Origin: Brachypterus glaber | Taxonomy: Eukaryota > Arthropoda > Insecta > Coleoptera > Kateretidae | Length of the DNA: 64,000 nt | Assembly: GCA_958510825.1 (NCBI GenBank) | Contig: OY294048.1 | Location: forward strand, 38,653,026 to 38,717,025 | Direction of reading: 5' to 3' | Shown here: piece by piece, positions 1 to 12,259 of the stretch | Layout of the letters: the number at the start of each line of letters is the position of its first letter | Numbering within the stretch: the stretch's first letter is position 1 | The notes under the pieces: model-generated | Seen by the model: only the letters and a program-made list of their open reading frames with translations | What the model was told of the DNA's origin: nothing | Database searches by the model: none | Program-made: the position numbers and the translations under genes

Positions 1-668
1 CAAGAAAGTGTATTTTTATAACAATACCTTTAGCAACAATACACCCGAAGTGTAAAAATCACACTTCTGATGTACATGCCAGCCAATCGCTGGCGTTAAG
101 CTAGTCACGTGACTCGAGAAGCCAGAATTCATGCTTCATCGAGTCTGGTGGCTGTCCACCATTATAATTGTTTACGTTTGTAAGAGCGTATGTATAATTT
201 TGTGTGTGCTAGATTTTTCAAAGAAATAATTGGTAAGTGTTGATTAAAAGTAAATATTTAAAAAGTGTGATTAATACAATATCCTTAAAACATACATTTT
301 ATAATATTTTACTTATTTAGGCGGTAACACTGGCCTGCAAATTTTGAGTTGTTTTGACTTGTGTATTTTATATTGGTACTTTTTGTAGCGCTGATTACGA
401 ATATACGTTTTATTTTTCTGTTGCGTAGTTTTTCCATAAAACAGTATTCATAAATAGAAATATAACAAAATGGTTATTCTATTTTTTTTAATAAATTGAA
501 GGGTTTTAGGTAAAAAGTATATTTACGCGTTGGTGTAAACTTTACACACTGGATGTAAAAATATAAAACACACCGCATTTATATTAACGCTTCGAGTGTA
601 AATTCACATCAGCAGCAGCTGCAAGTAAATTACCCATGCACGTGGATGTAAAAATTTATCTCAGTGTA
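1..668. mobile_element. Right part of a word-repeat element (GATGTAAAAA word)
   Basis: The right end reads ...GATAAA/TCTCAGTGTA, which inverted is TACACTGAGATAAATTTTTA, of the same end type as 51065. GTGTAAA or GATGTAAAAA words recur near 50, 548, 597 and 649, with complementary copies. The left end may lie outside the window. Confidence 0.5.
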
Positions 669-1253
669 TAGTATTCTGATGGTAGTATTGGCAAATGATA
701 AAATTCCTAATTATCCCACGTTTTATGACATAGGAAATACTACATTTTATCGTAGGATTTATTTATACCAAGTGTTAATTTAATCACTAGGATATAACGA
801 AACGATTAATAGTTGATTAATAATGCATGAAATGCATATGGCAGAAGATTCTTGTATAGGCCGGCTATTATTTTCTGTTTTTTTTTTTACATTTTTTACT
901 CCGGAACGACCCAAAAAGTCTTGGTAATAGTTTAGTGCTTATCTGTAGTTTTATGCAGTGTAGGCGTCGAGACTCTTTGAAATATTTTTTACCGATATAA
1001 CGCCCAATTTTAAGCATTTTATCTTACAGCTTATTTCCGAGATATTCGACTTTTTGGCTGAATTCGAATCCGTCAAAATAAATGTTAATTTTGACGTTTT
1101 CAAAAACCTGACGAAATTCTTTTTATTTTTTAGATTTATTTTTTAACAAAAAAAAAGTTAAAAGTATTACCCATATGGCCATATCAAGCAATTTAAAATT
1201 AATTAAGGCATTCATGTAGGATTTCAACAAAAGTTTTTTTTTATATTTAATCT
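669..1253. other. No gene seen
   Basis: AT-rich, no open frame over 60 codons, and no clear repeat boundary. Confidence 0.4.
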
Positions 1254-3280
1254 CGGAAATATTATTTATCCAATACATACAATAAGACAAATACTAGCTT
1301 TATTTTAAATAAAGAATCTCAATAATAACCCACACGTGGTTTTTACTTTACAAATCGGACAATTATTTAATTTACGCACTCAACTGTCACTTGTCAAATT
1401 ATTTTCTTGTGAACCTTATTAAAATTTTCAATAAAAATATGAATTTCTAAGCTATTTATTGGATAAAACATTGTATGTAACTCGTGAGTAATATAATATT
1501 AATAATATAAAATCCTAGTTTCCTCTCTCGTACATAAATAACTATTATACAGGGTTATTCAGAAATAAGTTCGAGAAATTTAAGAGATGATTCTACGTAA
1601 AAAAAATGAGCCCTGAGCTACGATCCTCCCAAGGGTACACCTAAAAAGTAGTTTTTATATAATATTTCTGGAACCCCATAAACCACAGTAATGAATTTTT
1701 GCACATGCCTTAACATTGATAAAGGCTATCATTGCATGTAATTTTTATTTGGTAATTTGAACCAGGGACGTGCGAAATGGAGGGGGGCGATGTCACTTTT
1801 TCGCCCCAAACTTTTTTATCCGTATATTTTGTCATTTTCTCAATAAAATATCAATGTTTAATTAAAAATACATAAAAAAGGTACTCTTTATGTACTGCCT
1901 TGCTAAGCTGAAAGGTCCTATCTGTATATGTTAAACCTATGTAGATAGACCTTTCAGCTTAGCTCGGCAGTGTAGCACTGTAGGGCCAACCGTTTTCGAG
2001 AACATTGCAATTAAAGGGAGAATTTCTCGTTCTGAGCATCAAAAATATAAACTAAAAAATGCACCAATACAAAATTCAACACTGCAAAGAGATTCTAACA
2101 ACTAACAATTTAGGTATAAAGGTTGCAGAAACCTAAAAAGAGTTTCCTTTTAGTAACCGGTCACGGTGACGGTTACCTTTACAACACCCTTATATGACCT
2201 TTATAACACTAACTTAGAGAATTTCAACACCTAAGGTATGCGTTACTTTTACATCACCTGTATAGAAATTTAGGTATCTATGTTTGCCTTATAACACCTT
2301 TACAGAACTTTAGGTGTTAACAACACTACAAAATGCTTGTCGAGACATTGAAAACTACGAATACATACACAAATATCCACAAATCGCTTTTAAGGGAGCC
2401 ACGGTACCTTAAAAAGTGTGAAGCCGTAGTACTCTTAATACTGATTTTCGAACCTAGATGTATAGGAACTTTTTTTTTACATTTTTTAATGTAGAATCAC
2501 CCTGCAGTATTGAAATTTTTATTTGTGCATTTTTTAGTTCCTCTTTTTGATGCTCAGAACGTAAAACTGCCTCTTTAATTGCAATTTTCTCGAAAACGGT
2601 TAGCTCTAAGATGTTACATAAAGAGTACCTTTTTTATGTATTTTTAATTAAAGATTAATCATTTATTGAGAAAATGCGAAAAAATCTACGGATAAAAAAG
2701 TTTGGGGCAAAAAAGTGACATCGCCCCCCCCCCCATTTTGCAGATTCCTCGTTAAAATTACTAAAAAAAATACATGAAATGATAGCCTTTATCAATGCAT
2801 GTGCGAAAATTGATTACTGTGGTTTACAGGGTTCCAGAAATATTAAATAAAAACTACTTTTTAGATGTACCCTTAGGAGGGTCGTAGCTCCCTTAGGGCT
2901 CATTTCCAGACCAACCTTTATAGGGACTTTTTTCATATTTTTTAACGTAGAACCTCTTAATTTTTTTGAACTTATTTCTGAATAATGGTTATTTATGTAC
3001 GAGGGAGGAAACTAGGATTTTATATTATTAATATTAGTTTACTCACGAGTGCCATACAAGGTTTTATCCAATAAATAGCTTAGAAATTCATATTTTTAAT
3101 AAAAATTTTAATGACGTCCACAAGAAAATAATTTGACAAGTGACAGTTGAGTGCGTAAATTAAATAATTGTCCGATTTGTAAAGTAAAAACCACGTGTGG
3201 GTTATTATTGGGTTTCTTTATTTAAAATAAAGCTAGTAATTGTCTTATTATATGTATGTATTGGATAAATAATATTTCCG
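1254..3280. mobile_element. 2-kb foldback element
   Basis: The outer arms (1254-1548 and 2985-3280) are inverted copies of about 295 bp, for example GTAAAGTAAAAACCACG against its complement. The inner part is also mirrored and belongs to a family with GATTCTACnTnAAAAAATATG, AGTTCCTATA and GTGACATCGCCCC blocks (also at 57.8 and 60.4 kb). The tail of a 62-codon frame at 3256-3444 overlaps the right arm and is not a gene. Confidence 0.75.
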
Positions 3281-3571
3281 GGATTAAATATGTTCAATTT
3301 GACGAATTTGAAGAAATGGTTTATGATCGCCACCATATTCCTGAAGAATATGAAAGTAATGAAACTAATAATTATTTATTATTGCGACCTTGTCAAAGGA
3401 TTTGCAACGATATATATAGTCTACTTAATTTGTTTATCGAATAAATTATTTAACATTATCTTAAATTTAAAGGATATTTAAATTAATCAGCCGAAAAGAG
3501 TGTGTCCATTTATGGACATCGTGGAGTGCAGTTTTTAAGGCGACATGTTAATGAGAATTCAGTGTCGGACT

Positions 3572-3603
3572 GGGCACGCGTGCCCACCGTGCGCACGGTG
3601 GGC
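3572..3603. repeat. Two overlapping GC-rich perfect palindromes
   Basis: GGGCACGCGTGCCC (3572-3585) is followed, sharing its last four bases, by a 22-bp perfect palindrome centred on GTGCGCAC (3582-3603). They lie immediately before the hAT-type insertion and are unusual in such AT-rich DNA. Confidence 0.85.
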
Positions 3604-3609
3604 TGGAAA

Positions 3610-3866
3610 CAACGAACTAACAAGTCTTCTCTCTAGAATACGCATACCGTTAATATAAAGTATCGCCAACATCTCGGTTTGTTTGTAAACAAATAGTAGG
3701 TATATTCCGGCCTGAACAGTAACAATTACCAGTAACTGTTAATGTTGTCTCTGTTAGAACAAAGCTGTGCGAGTAAGACAGACAAATGTATATGTTGGCT
3801 ACGTTTTTTTTTTCAGTTTTTACAAATGAAATGCCTATTCTAGAGAGAAGAGTTATTAGTTCGTTG
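3610..3866. mobile_element. hAT-type MITE, copy 1, exact 8-bp target duplication
   Basis: 257 bp with inverted ends CAACGAACTA...TAGTTCGTTG and subterminal TCTCTCTAGAATA. GCTGGAAA occurs directly on both sides (3602-3609 and 3867-3874). The 8-bp duplication is the hallmark of hAT transposition. No coding capacity. It is nearly identical to 34249-34500. Confidence 0.92.
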
Positions 3867-3874
3867 GCTGGAAA

Positions 3875-4597
3875 TTATATAATACAAGCCGTAAAGCCCG
3901 GGTTAGTTAAAAACTTAAATTAGTTCTCTCTTTACTAACCTTGTTTAATAATTTCCCCGCAGTCAAGGGGATAAGGGAGTATTTTTTATTTTAATTTTCG
4001 ATATCAATAAAGAACATTTCTGCCAAATATCGAGATTGTAAAGTAAGGCATACGCAAACTTTTTAAAAATGTCTAATCTTTAAATTATTCACCCCTTAAA
4101 ACCAAAACATGACAATTTTTACACCCCCTTAGGGATCGAATATCGAAAAATCCTGAAACATGTATCTTTTCGATTTCGATAAACAACATTTTTGCCAAAT
4201 ACACTGATAAAACAGTTTATTTGTGTGTACAAAATATTTGGTTAGATATGGCCAATTGAATTATTTGGTTGTGAAAAATAAATTTTATTTCTGTTAAATA
4301 ACCTATTTTGTTCCCATTAATAAATGATTTTGAGATTAAAATATTTATTTGCATGAACTAAATATTTATTTGACCCAAATAAAATTTAATTGGCCCAAAA
4401 CCCAAATAATTTAATTGGCCATATCCAAATAAATCAAAATTATCTTTTTTATCAGTGTATGAAGATTCTAGATTAAGAGGTCTATGAGATACGCACACTT
4501 TTTAAAAAACCTTTCAACCTCCGTTGCATCCCTTAGGGGTCGAATATCGAAAATTCCTGAAATACGTTTATTTTCGAATACATTATAAATTTTCATA
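3875..4597. other. No gene seen
   Basis: AT-rich. A ~60-bp phrase around GGATCGAATATCGAAAA occurs more than once (about 4130 and 4545), so this is likely old repeat. Confidence 0.4.
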
Positions 4598-5280
4598 CAG
4601 AGCGGTCCAAAAGTCACCCCCCCCTCTTTTAACTTTTGAACCAGTTGAGATATCGACTTCAAATTTGGAACTTTTAAATGAGACAACTTAAACTATCTTT
4701 TAGCATATATTTAATACTTTCAGCTCTTAAAATGTGGGCAGGGGGGCACATTTTTTTTAAATGGAAAGGGGGGTCGTGTAATACATCATTTTAAAGCTTA
4801 TAAAATTCTCCATTTAACTCCATATTTTTAAATTAAAAAAAAATTGGGTTTAAAATGGTGTTGAAAATGGGTATTAATGTCAAAATTTCTCTAAAAAAAA
4901 CGAATAATTTTTAAAAAATGCCCAATTCCATCATAAAAAAATGTTAATTATACTTTTAAACTAATTTTAGTTGACATAAATAAAAATTTATAAAAAAAAC
5001 TTAAAAAATCGAATCTCTTAGCATAAAAAATTGAAAAATCAAAACCTTAAAAAACATTTTTAAAAAATTTAAAAATATTAGTTTAAATAGAGAATTTTAT
5101 AAGCTTTAAAATGATGTATCACACGACCCCCCTTTCCATTAAAAAAATGTCCCCCATGCCCCCCTGCCCACATTTTAAGAGCTGAAAATATCAAATATAT
5201 GCTAAAAGATAGTTTAAGTTGTCTTATTTAAGAGTTCTAAATTTGAAGTCGATATCTCAACTCGTTCAAAAGTTAAAAGA
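4598..5280. mobile_element. Palindromic element, CAGAGCGGTCCAAAAGTCAC family, right end lost
   Basis: The left end CAGAGCGGTCCAAAAGTCAC at 4598 is followed by a long mirrored body (AAAATGATGTATnACACGACCCC and complement). It matches 56597-57321 throughout, but the last ~45 bases are missing at 5280. Confidence 0.8.
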
Positions 5281-5395
5281 ATTTCAAGAGCTACAAGTTT
5301 GCTTATAACCACTTTTACCCTCCGATGAATAATTTTTCTGAAAAATCGAAAAAAAAAACAATTTCACCCCAACATGTCCATTTCTGAATATTTAT

Positions 5396-5690
5396 AACTT
5401 GATTGGAGGCATATCGTAGTGGCTAGCGCGTATGTATAGCAAGTCTACTAGCGTGAGTTCGATTCTCACTGGCGCCGATTTGCCTTTTTCAGTTAATTAA
5501 TATTTAAAATTTGGCGAAGGCGATAAGTGAAACGGACACTCCCTAGAAACTGGTTCGAAAGTCAGTATAAGCCGGTGGTTCCCTCTACTACTAGCCCACA
5601 CAAGTCCTGGACTTAGGGGATGCTTAATTAAGTAGAATAGTACGAGGTTAAACAAACTAACAATATTAAAAAAATATACAAACAAAAATT
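5396..5690 (+). mobile_element. tRNA-derived SINE, copy 1
   Basis: An A-box-like TCGTAGTGGCTAGCGCG and a B box GAGTTCGATTCTCAC are separated by tRNA-like distance and followed by GGCGCCGAT. The 3' part holds CTGGACTTAGGGGATGCTT and AATTAAGTAGAA, shared with 49790-49950. Polymerase III promoter plus a shared tail defines a SINE. Confidence 0.72.
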
Positions 5691-6497
5691 TTTGGAAATG
5701 TTCTCCTTAACCAAATTGGTTGTTAAATGCATTTTTATCGTAAGATGCATATTTAGCGAGATAACCGCACTCACCCCTAATTTCAAGATAGCGGAAGCAA
5801 ATCACCCGGTGAAAAAGTAACAGGAGTGTTCTGTTACTATCCACTACTACCCTTTAAAATATCATCCTGTTTACATTCATTGCAATTTAACATAAGAATT
5901 TCTCGTTATTTGACGGACTATTTGTTAAACCATTTTGAAAGGTAAATTCAATATTATAAAAAGTTATCACATATTTATGCGCTAAAAACATATCCTTATA
6001 AGGACTATTAAAACCCAAATTTAAATATTTACTGAATTAGATCATTCTTTAATAACTATCACAACACAATCATTTTTTATAAACAACGAAAGAACATCAC
6101 GCACGCATAATCACATCGCACTAAAACAAATGCAACTTTTCAAGAGTCACTGGATCTCGCTGACATTGTCAACTGATCGAAAACAAAAACATTGAGATTA
6201 TCTCCCGCAGTTGGGCCGGACTGAAACAAGATCTTTCAGGGCCAAACGCAAGGGAATCCGCACCAACCGCGGAACACCCCACCAGACGAAAGTGAACGCA
6301 AAATTGTTCATATAATCTCGCGAAAAAAAAATGGTATTGGACAGATAGGGTGGAATGAAAATACCGGGTGATTCAACGGAAACTTTAACTTTGGATAAAA
6401 TCGAAACTATTGACTTTTCGAAAAAACTCCGAGACAGGTTAATTTTTATTTTGAGGTGGACATCTTTTGACATGTAACCAATACTACCCCCACTACT
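5691..6497. other. No gene seen
   Basis: Holds a 91-codon minus-strand frame (6473-6198) without recognisable domains. A transposon-like end, TACCGGGTGATTCAACGG, sits at about 6362 with no partner nearby. Confidence 0.4.
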
Positions 6498-6815
6498 CAG
6501 GAGCTACTAGTTCGAATATCTTAAATGGGATAGTGGGACATTTAATAAATTATTGAAATTTTTTTTTAATGCCACAATCGGGTATTATGTGTTTTTTTAA
6601 TTATTATTAAAAAAAAAACATCAATGTAAAAATATTATGTTTTTAAATTAATTAATGAATACGTTTTTTAAAATTTTGTTATTTTCTCGAGAACTAAGGA
6701 ACCGATTAAAAAAAAAAATAAAACTTTGTTATAACCAGTATTAAAGAACCTTTTTAATAACGTATTAAATGTCCCACATTTCCATTTAAGATTTTCGAAC
6801 TACTAGCTCCTGAGG
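6498..6815. mobile_element. Small foldback element with CTCAGGAGCTACTAGTTCGA ends
   Basis: Left arm CAGGAGCTACTAGTTCGAA with CTTAAATGG and GTGGGACATTTAAT is repeated inverted at 6762-6815. The interior is A/T runs only. Confidence 0.75.
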
Positions 6816-6862
6816 GAACGTTCAAGTATTATGTAACGCAAATTTTGATCATTTTGGACATT
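6813..6862. mobile_element. Fragment of the GGGAACGTTCAAGTATTA MITE
   Basis: GGGAACGTTCAAGTATTATG, TAACGCAAATTTT and GATCATTTTGGA match one end of the complete element at 29873-30026. Confidence 0.6.
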
Positions 6863-7127
6863 TTGGATTGTAATGTAATGATTTTATATTTGGAAGAGTG
6901 CAGAAGGGTTATTAATGTTTGGAAATAAAAAACTGTTACTTTTTACTTGAAGAGGCACAAAAATATCTAAAATTAAAAAAAAAATGAGTGAGTTATGGTT
7001 AGGATTTAATTGCCGAATAAGATTACATTTTGTATGTATTAAACAAACTCACCAAAAATAAAAAAATAATTTAAAATTTCTCTTGTCCGACCCTGTTATT
7101 GCAATGAAAGTATCAACTCTGTTCATA

Positions 7128-7634
7128 ACTTATTTTTTTCAAATTACTACCCCCCTTGGACGCTTTGAACTTTTTGGTGCGCTATTGCAAAGGCTACAAA
7201 AATTGCGTACTTTTTTTCCGGAATTTAAGTCAATTAAGTATTTTTTTAAATAAATAAAAAAATAATTAATGTTTTTTTTTTTAATGTAAAATTGTTTTCT
7301 GAATTCAAAAATGCAAAAATATACAGGGGGGGTCATTAAAAAAAATTACCGGAAGTGTAAAAAAATGTACGCCATTTTGTAGGTCTTGTTAATGTTATTA
7401 ACTTATTTTTTTCAAATGACTACCCCCCTTGGACGCTTTGAACTTTTTGGTGCGCTATTGCAAAGGCTACAAAAATTGCGTACTTTTTTTCCGGAATTTA
7501 AGTCAATTAAATTTTTTTTTTAATGTAAAATTGTTTTCTGAATTCAAAAATGCAAAAATATACAGGGGGGGTCATTAAAAAAAATTACCGGAAGTGTAAA
7601 AAAATGTACGCCATTTTGTAGGTCTTGTTAATGT
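7128..7634. repeat. Tandem duplication, two near-identical units
   Basis: Unit 1 (7128-7400) and unit 2 (7401-7634) share CTACCCCCCTTGGACGC, GGTGCGCTATTGCAAAGGC and TGTACGCCATTTTGTAGG with almost no differences, except ~40 A/T-rich bases present only in unit 1. A diverged relative lies at about 38750-39180. A 65-codon minus frame here is not a gene. Confidence 0.85.
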
Positions 7635-7659
7635 ATAAAACATTAAACCTTTCTATTAA

Positions 7660-8126
7660 CCCTTTGTTGACGGACGGTACTCTGAAGTACCGGTTTTTTG
7701 TAAAATCATATAAATTCCCTATTACCTTGAAAGCTTTTTATAGCCGACCTGTACTCTCAAGTCCTCTTTGAATAGTTGAAAACCTATTCAAAGCAAGAGG
7801 GCAACACTATACAATATACAACACAATATCATGATTTTTATAGAGTTGGTTTGTTTTTTTTTTATTTACTTGTGTGAAGTTTTTGGTAAGTAAAGCATTA
7901 TTATTTACCTGTGGGGACGTTCATAAACCTACAAAATTACTTGTTTTTTATAAGGGTATGGACCGAATGCTTTAATTTGCCTACTTTCTTCAAACGTACT
8001 CACCTCAAATTTTTTTGGAAAGCTTTTCTAAAAAAAATCTCAAAAAATTAATGTATGCAAATTCACATACTCTAATCACTTTCATTGTGAAATAATCGTA
8101 TTTTCGATTAGTTAGGCAACAAAGGG
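7660..8126. mobile_element. piggyBac-type MITE flanked by TTAA
   Basis: TTAA occurs on both sides (7656-7659 and 8127-8130) with inverted ends CCCTTTGTTG...CAACAAAGGG. Length is 467 bp with no coding frame. TTAA duplication and CCC(T)-start ends are diagnostic for piggyBac-type elements. Confidence 0.82.
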
Positions 8127-8130
8127 TTAA

Positions 8131-8448
8131 AAGAATAGACTTTTTTTCCGAAAATCATAACCACAAAATCTGCTCTGGTCCGGGATTTTCCGAGACCAAA
8201 TTATCGGAACTGCCACAGTCAAAATAATTAAAATTACTACTCGGATTTTGATTCTTTTTTTTGCAGTGGTATTTTTTGATCCAACCTAATAGAAATTATG
8301 AACAATTTTTTTATATTGTTCGAAATTATCTTTGTTCTAAATTAAATATTGCGGTTTTTAGTTAAACAATATTCTTGCAATTCACGATACGAACAAATAC
8401 TTGATAAATTGTTTTTATAAAGGTTTTGTAAATGCTTATAAAATGGGT
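8131..8448. other. No gene seen
   Basis: AT-rich sequence between two mobile elements, no frame or repeat recognised. Confidence 0.4.
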
Positions 8449-8460
8449 TAGTAGATTATT

Positions 8461-9062
8461 GTGGACTTTCCGAAAACGAGAAGGCAGATGAACTTGCAAG
8501 ACTCGGATCAGGGATGGCCTGCACGGGGCCGGAACCTATATTGGGTGTTACAAGGAAGCAGGTAAAGACCGCTCTCGATGAGTGGGCTTATACCAAGCTA
8601 AAGGAGCAATGGGGGGCCGTCGACGGTTGCCGGCAAGCTAAGGAATTCATGGCTGGCCCAAGCAAATCAAAAACCGACTGGTTGTTGGAAAAAGGAAGGA
8701 CTGCACTCAAACAACTTGTAGGGATCCTCACGGGCCACTGCAAGCTAAGGAAGCACCTGGCAACAATGTGGATTCTGGAGAGTCCGCTATGCCCAGAGTG
8801 CGGAGAGGATGAAACATCCTCTCATTACTTAGCCGAGTGTGTCAGATACGACAGGATCAGGTTGCAAGTCTTTGAAACTCAAAGACTCAACCAAGAGGAA
8901 CTAAGAGATCTCCCCTGGGCCAATATCCTGACCTTTATTGAAAGGACGGGCAGGTTCAAGGAGGACTCAAATTAGTAAATGGCTGGGATTGCCTGGGGTG
9001 ACAAAAATGGCCAGAAATGGCCTAATTGTCCGGCTTTGGCCAACCGAAAAATTTACTACTAC
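8461..9062 (+). mobile_element. 5'-truncated LINE insertion with 12-bp target duplication
   Basis: TAGTAGATTATT lies directly before (8449-8460) and after (9063-9074) the insert. The 602-bp insert is the 3' end of a non-LTR retrotransposon, starts abruptly in the RNase H region and ends in a short TAC repeat rather than poly(A). 5' truncation and a 12-bp duplication are typical of target-primed reverse transcription. Confidence 0.9.
8463..8975 (+). pseudogene. C-terminal fragment of LINE ORF2 (RNase H tail and CCHC motif)
   Basis: The open frame begins GLSENEKADELARLGSG, the last motif of LINE-encoded RNase H (family form GNEKADELA), and runs to a TAG stop. Near the end is CPECGEDETSSHYLAEC, a CX2CX7HX4C zinc motif common downstream of RNase H in I/R1-like LINEs. 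Endonuclease, reverse transcriptase and most of RNase H are absent. There is no internal stop over 170 codons, so the copy is not very old. GC content is much higher than in the surroundings. Confidence 0.88.
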
Positions 9063-9074
9063 TAGTAGATTATT

Positions 9075-9347
9075 TGTTATTTATAACTTATTATTATGAA
9101 ATGTATAAGGGCCGATCAAGCTAGGATTTATTCATAAAAAACTCACTGCTACACTGTATATCGCCAGGTTAGAGTTACATTTTTTTAAACTTTTTTTTTA
9201 TATTTCTCATTCCCTTACTTGCAATGTAGACATATCTTGCATTTCTCTTTGTAAAAAATGGCAATTAAAAAAGTTAAACAAAGTATGGCCCAGGTAATTT
9301 TATAAGCTAAATTTTGTGAAAGTAAGTCTTTTTTATAATATAGTATA
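9075..9347. other. No gene seen
   Basis: AT-rich; a 61-codon minus frame has no recognisable features. Confidence 0.4.
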
Positions 9348-9835
9348 CTGTGCGGTCCAAAAGTCACCCCCCTCTTAACCAGTTGATATATCGACTTCAA
9401 ATTTGGAAACTTAAATCAGACAACTTAAACGATGACATATATTCGATATTTGGACTTTTTAAAATGTTGTCAGGGGGGATTTTTTTTTAATTGAAAGGGG
9501 GGTCGTGTGATACATCATTTTAAAGCAAATAAATTGTCTATTCGACCATATATATTTTTTTTTTAGGTTTTCATTTCTCAATTTTTTTTTACTAAAAAAT
9601 AAGATTTTTTAAGATTTATTTTGTAAAATGTTAGTTATATCATATAAAATTAGTTAAAAAGTATAATTGACGTATTTGCATCATGAAATAAACCATTTTT
9701 CAAAAACTTTTTTTTTTAAGAAACGAAAATTCTCATTTTGAACCCTATTTTAAACCCCCAAAAAATGTCTCGAAGAAATAAAAAAATGTCGTCAAATAAA
9801 CAATTTTAAAAGCTTTAATATATCACACAATCACA
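9348..9835. mobile_element. Diverged CGGTCCAAAAGTCACCCCCC element
   Basis: TGTGCGGTCCAAAAGTCACC at the left, GATATATCGACTTCAAATTT, then GGGGGGTCGTGTGATACATC. The mirrored arm is badly eroded and the right end is not visible. Confidence 0.65.
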
Positions 9836-10519
9836 CAAAAATATCAAATAAGTTCAAATTATTATTACGCGTTTTGCCCAAAATCCTATACACTCCTTTA
9901 CTTTTAATCTGAACAAAAATGTATTTAAAAAATTACAAAACTATTTCAAATAAAAACCGAATCTAATTATTTATTAGAAATTATAAACATTAAAAAAGGA
10001 AGGAAGTAATTATTCAAACAAACAAATTTTAAAATGGAACAAATTTCCTATTTTAGTTTAGAAATTAATTATTTGTGTTGTAAGATATTCTAAAATTATA
10101 TTTCATAATATTGATTATAGAATATTGTCAAGAGTTGGCTAGGTAGCCATACAGGCTTTACCTAAATTTCATAAAAAAATTTTATTATTTATAAATTAGT
10201 ACCTTGTATTGCATACAGATGTTTTGCACACCAAGCATTCTTGTGTTATTGAAATTAAATAAACTAGGTTTGTTTGTAAAACATCTTGGTATAAATACAA
10301 AACTTAGATCAGAATGAGAATTAGAAAAATAGATTATCAGATTGAATAGAGTAGAGTCGGTAGTCGGGTAGTCCCCAAAGTGGGCAGTGCCCATTGGGCA
10401 AGTAACTCTGACATCTCTGTAACCTAAAGTGGTAAGAACATGTTTTATAAATAAGAGTTGAATTACCCCAACCCCAACCAGTATCCAGCAAAATGGAGAG
10501 GAAGACCATTATTCGTGAC
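9836..10519. other. No gene seen
   Basis: AT-rich; two overlapping minus-strand frames (69 and 80 codons) have no domains. Confidence 0.4.
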
Positions 10520-11514
10520 AATATCGTCGGCTTACAAGTAAAGAGCACTAAGTCCAAAAACATGGTTTTGAGATATTGACAAATTTAACTTTCATTGTTG
10601 TTTTTTAATTTTTATAATAATTGTTTTTGGAAAAAAACTACCGTAAATTGCAATGATATGTTTGGACATAATAATGTCTCATTTGCAGTTAAATAAAGAA
10701 AAATTGAAGTAGTTTAATTCAACTAAATTTGAAAAAAGACATGGACTTAGTGTCTTTTACTTGTAGGCCCACGACGTCGGCTTACAAGTAGAAAGCACTA
10801 AGTCAATAAAATAATATAAAAAACAACTATTTAAAATTAATTAAACGTAATGTATAACTATAAAGTAGAAAACAAGATGTTTACATAAATTTTCAAAAAC
10901 TAGATTTTTAAAACTTTTTGATTGTTTAAAGAACGTTTCCAAAATTAATAATAATAATAATAATTATTATTATTAATTATAAATAATTAGTATTAATTAC
11001 ATGAAACTGCTTACTATGCCAGAACTAAGAGGCCATCAGCTGTGCCGGCAAAGAATTACCTACACATCGAAAGTACACGTAAAAAGCATTGACATTTTAC
11101 AGGTAAAGTTCTGTTTCTCTGTTCTGTCTCTATTCCATTAACTTTAACATAGCAACATTTGAATGCCTTTGTCAGTACAATAAATAACGAAATATTGTAT
11201 CATATAAATGATTCAAGCAATCATATTTTTATAAATTAACTCTTTTTAGAAAGTCGCTTAGTGCAGAAACATTTGAAATAATCTACAAGTAAAACCCACT
11301 AACTGCACTAAGTGACTTAGTGCCTATTGCTAGATAAAATTTTAATCTAAATCAAATTGGTGCGTTTTGTATAGTGGGAAACTCCCTTGACAGTCCACCT
11401 AGAAGTTAGTTCGGTTTACCTATACAGATCATCAAAAATTAATTACAGTGCCATTAAAATCCCATTTTTGCAAAAAAGTGACTTAGTGCCTTTTACTTGT
11501 AAGCCGACGATATT
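10520..11514. mobile_element. Element(s) with ATATCGTCGGCTTACAAGTA ends
   Basis: ATATCGTCGGCTTACAAGTA (10521) and the inverted copy TACTTGTAAGCCGACGATAT (11495-11514) bound the region. A second inverted pair sits inside at 10752-10800, so it looks like a ~255-bp and a ~735-bp element joined end to end. The subterminal word CACTAAGTC/GACTTAGTG recurs at least six times. An (AAT)n(ATT)n run lies at 10943-10978. Confidence 0.75.
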
Positions 11515-11564
11515 TAATGTTCCATTTAATTCGCAAAGATTACATACAAGCCGTAACGATAACG

Positions 11565-12259
11565 CACGGCTCGATTTTTTAGGTCGATAACAAAAAATGT
11601 CCCAACGCGAAACTAGCCTTAAACTATTCCTTATTAGTCTAGCTTTCATCTCATACCTGATTTAAAATGATCCATCGACGAAAATTTTTTTTTCAACTTT
11701 TTATTTTTTTCAGTGTAGTGTTTGAATCAAGTTTATTAAACTTTTTATATATTTTTACTGTTATTAACCAATTTTGGGTCACTGATTTTAAAAATAATAT
11801 CAACTTTTTATTTTTTTCAGTGTAGTGTTTGAATCAAGTTTATTAAACTTTTTATATATTTTTACTGTTATTAACCAATTTTGGGTCACTGATTTTAAAA
11901 ATAATATCAGTTTTGCTGTAAAAGTTTTTGCTAAAGAAAAATAAACCATGGCAATCCAGTATCTGGCTTAAGTATGTATATTGATAATATACATACAATA
12001 ACAACTTTTACAGCAAAACTGATATTATTTTTAAAATCAGTGACCCAAAATTAGTTAAAAACAGTAAAAATATATAAAAAGTTTAATAAACTTGGTTCAA
12101 ATACTACACTGAAAAAAATAAAAAGTTGAATTTTTTTTTTCGTCGATGGATTATTTTAAATCTGGTATGAAATGAAAGCTTGACTTACAAGGAATAGTTT
12201 AAGGCTAGTTTCGCGTTGGGTCATTTTGTTTTGTTATCGACCTAAAAAATCGAGCCGTG
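11565..12259. mobile_element. Foldback element with a 107-bp tandem duplication in one arm
   Basis: CACGGCTCGATTTTTTAGGT (11565) recurs inverted ending at 12259, and arms match through AACTAGCCTTAAACTATTCC and TTTCGTCGATGGAT. In the left arm a 107-bp unit (11693-11799) is repeated exactly at 11800-11906; the right arm has one copy. Confidence 0.85.

Noticed and set aside
5400..5485. Functional tRNA gene
   Set aside because: B box is good, but the acceptor and anticodon stems do not pair properly and a SINE tail follows.
6198..6473. 91-codon minus-strand frame
   Set aside because: No start context, domain or neighbouring exon; lies beside transposon-like ends.
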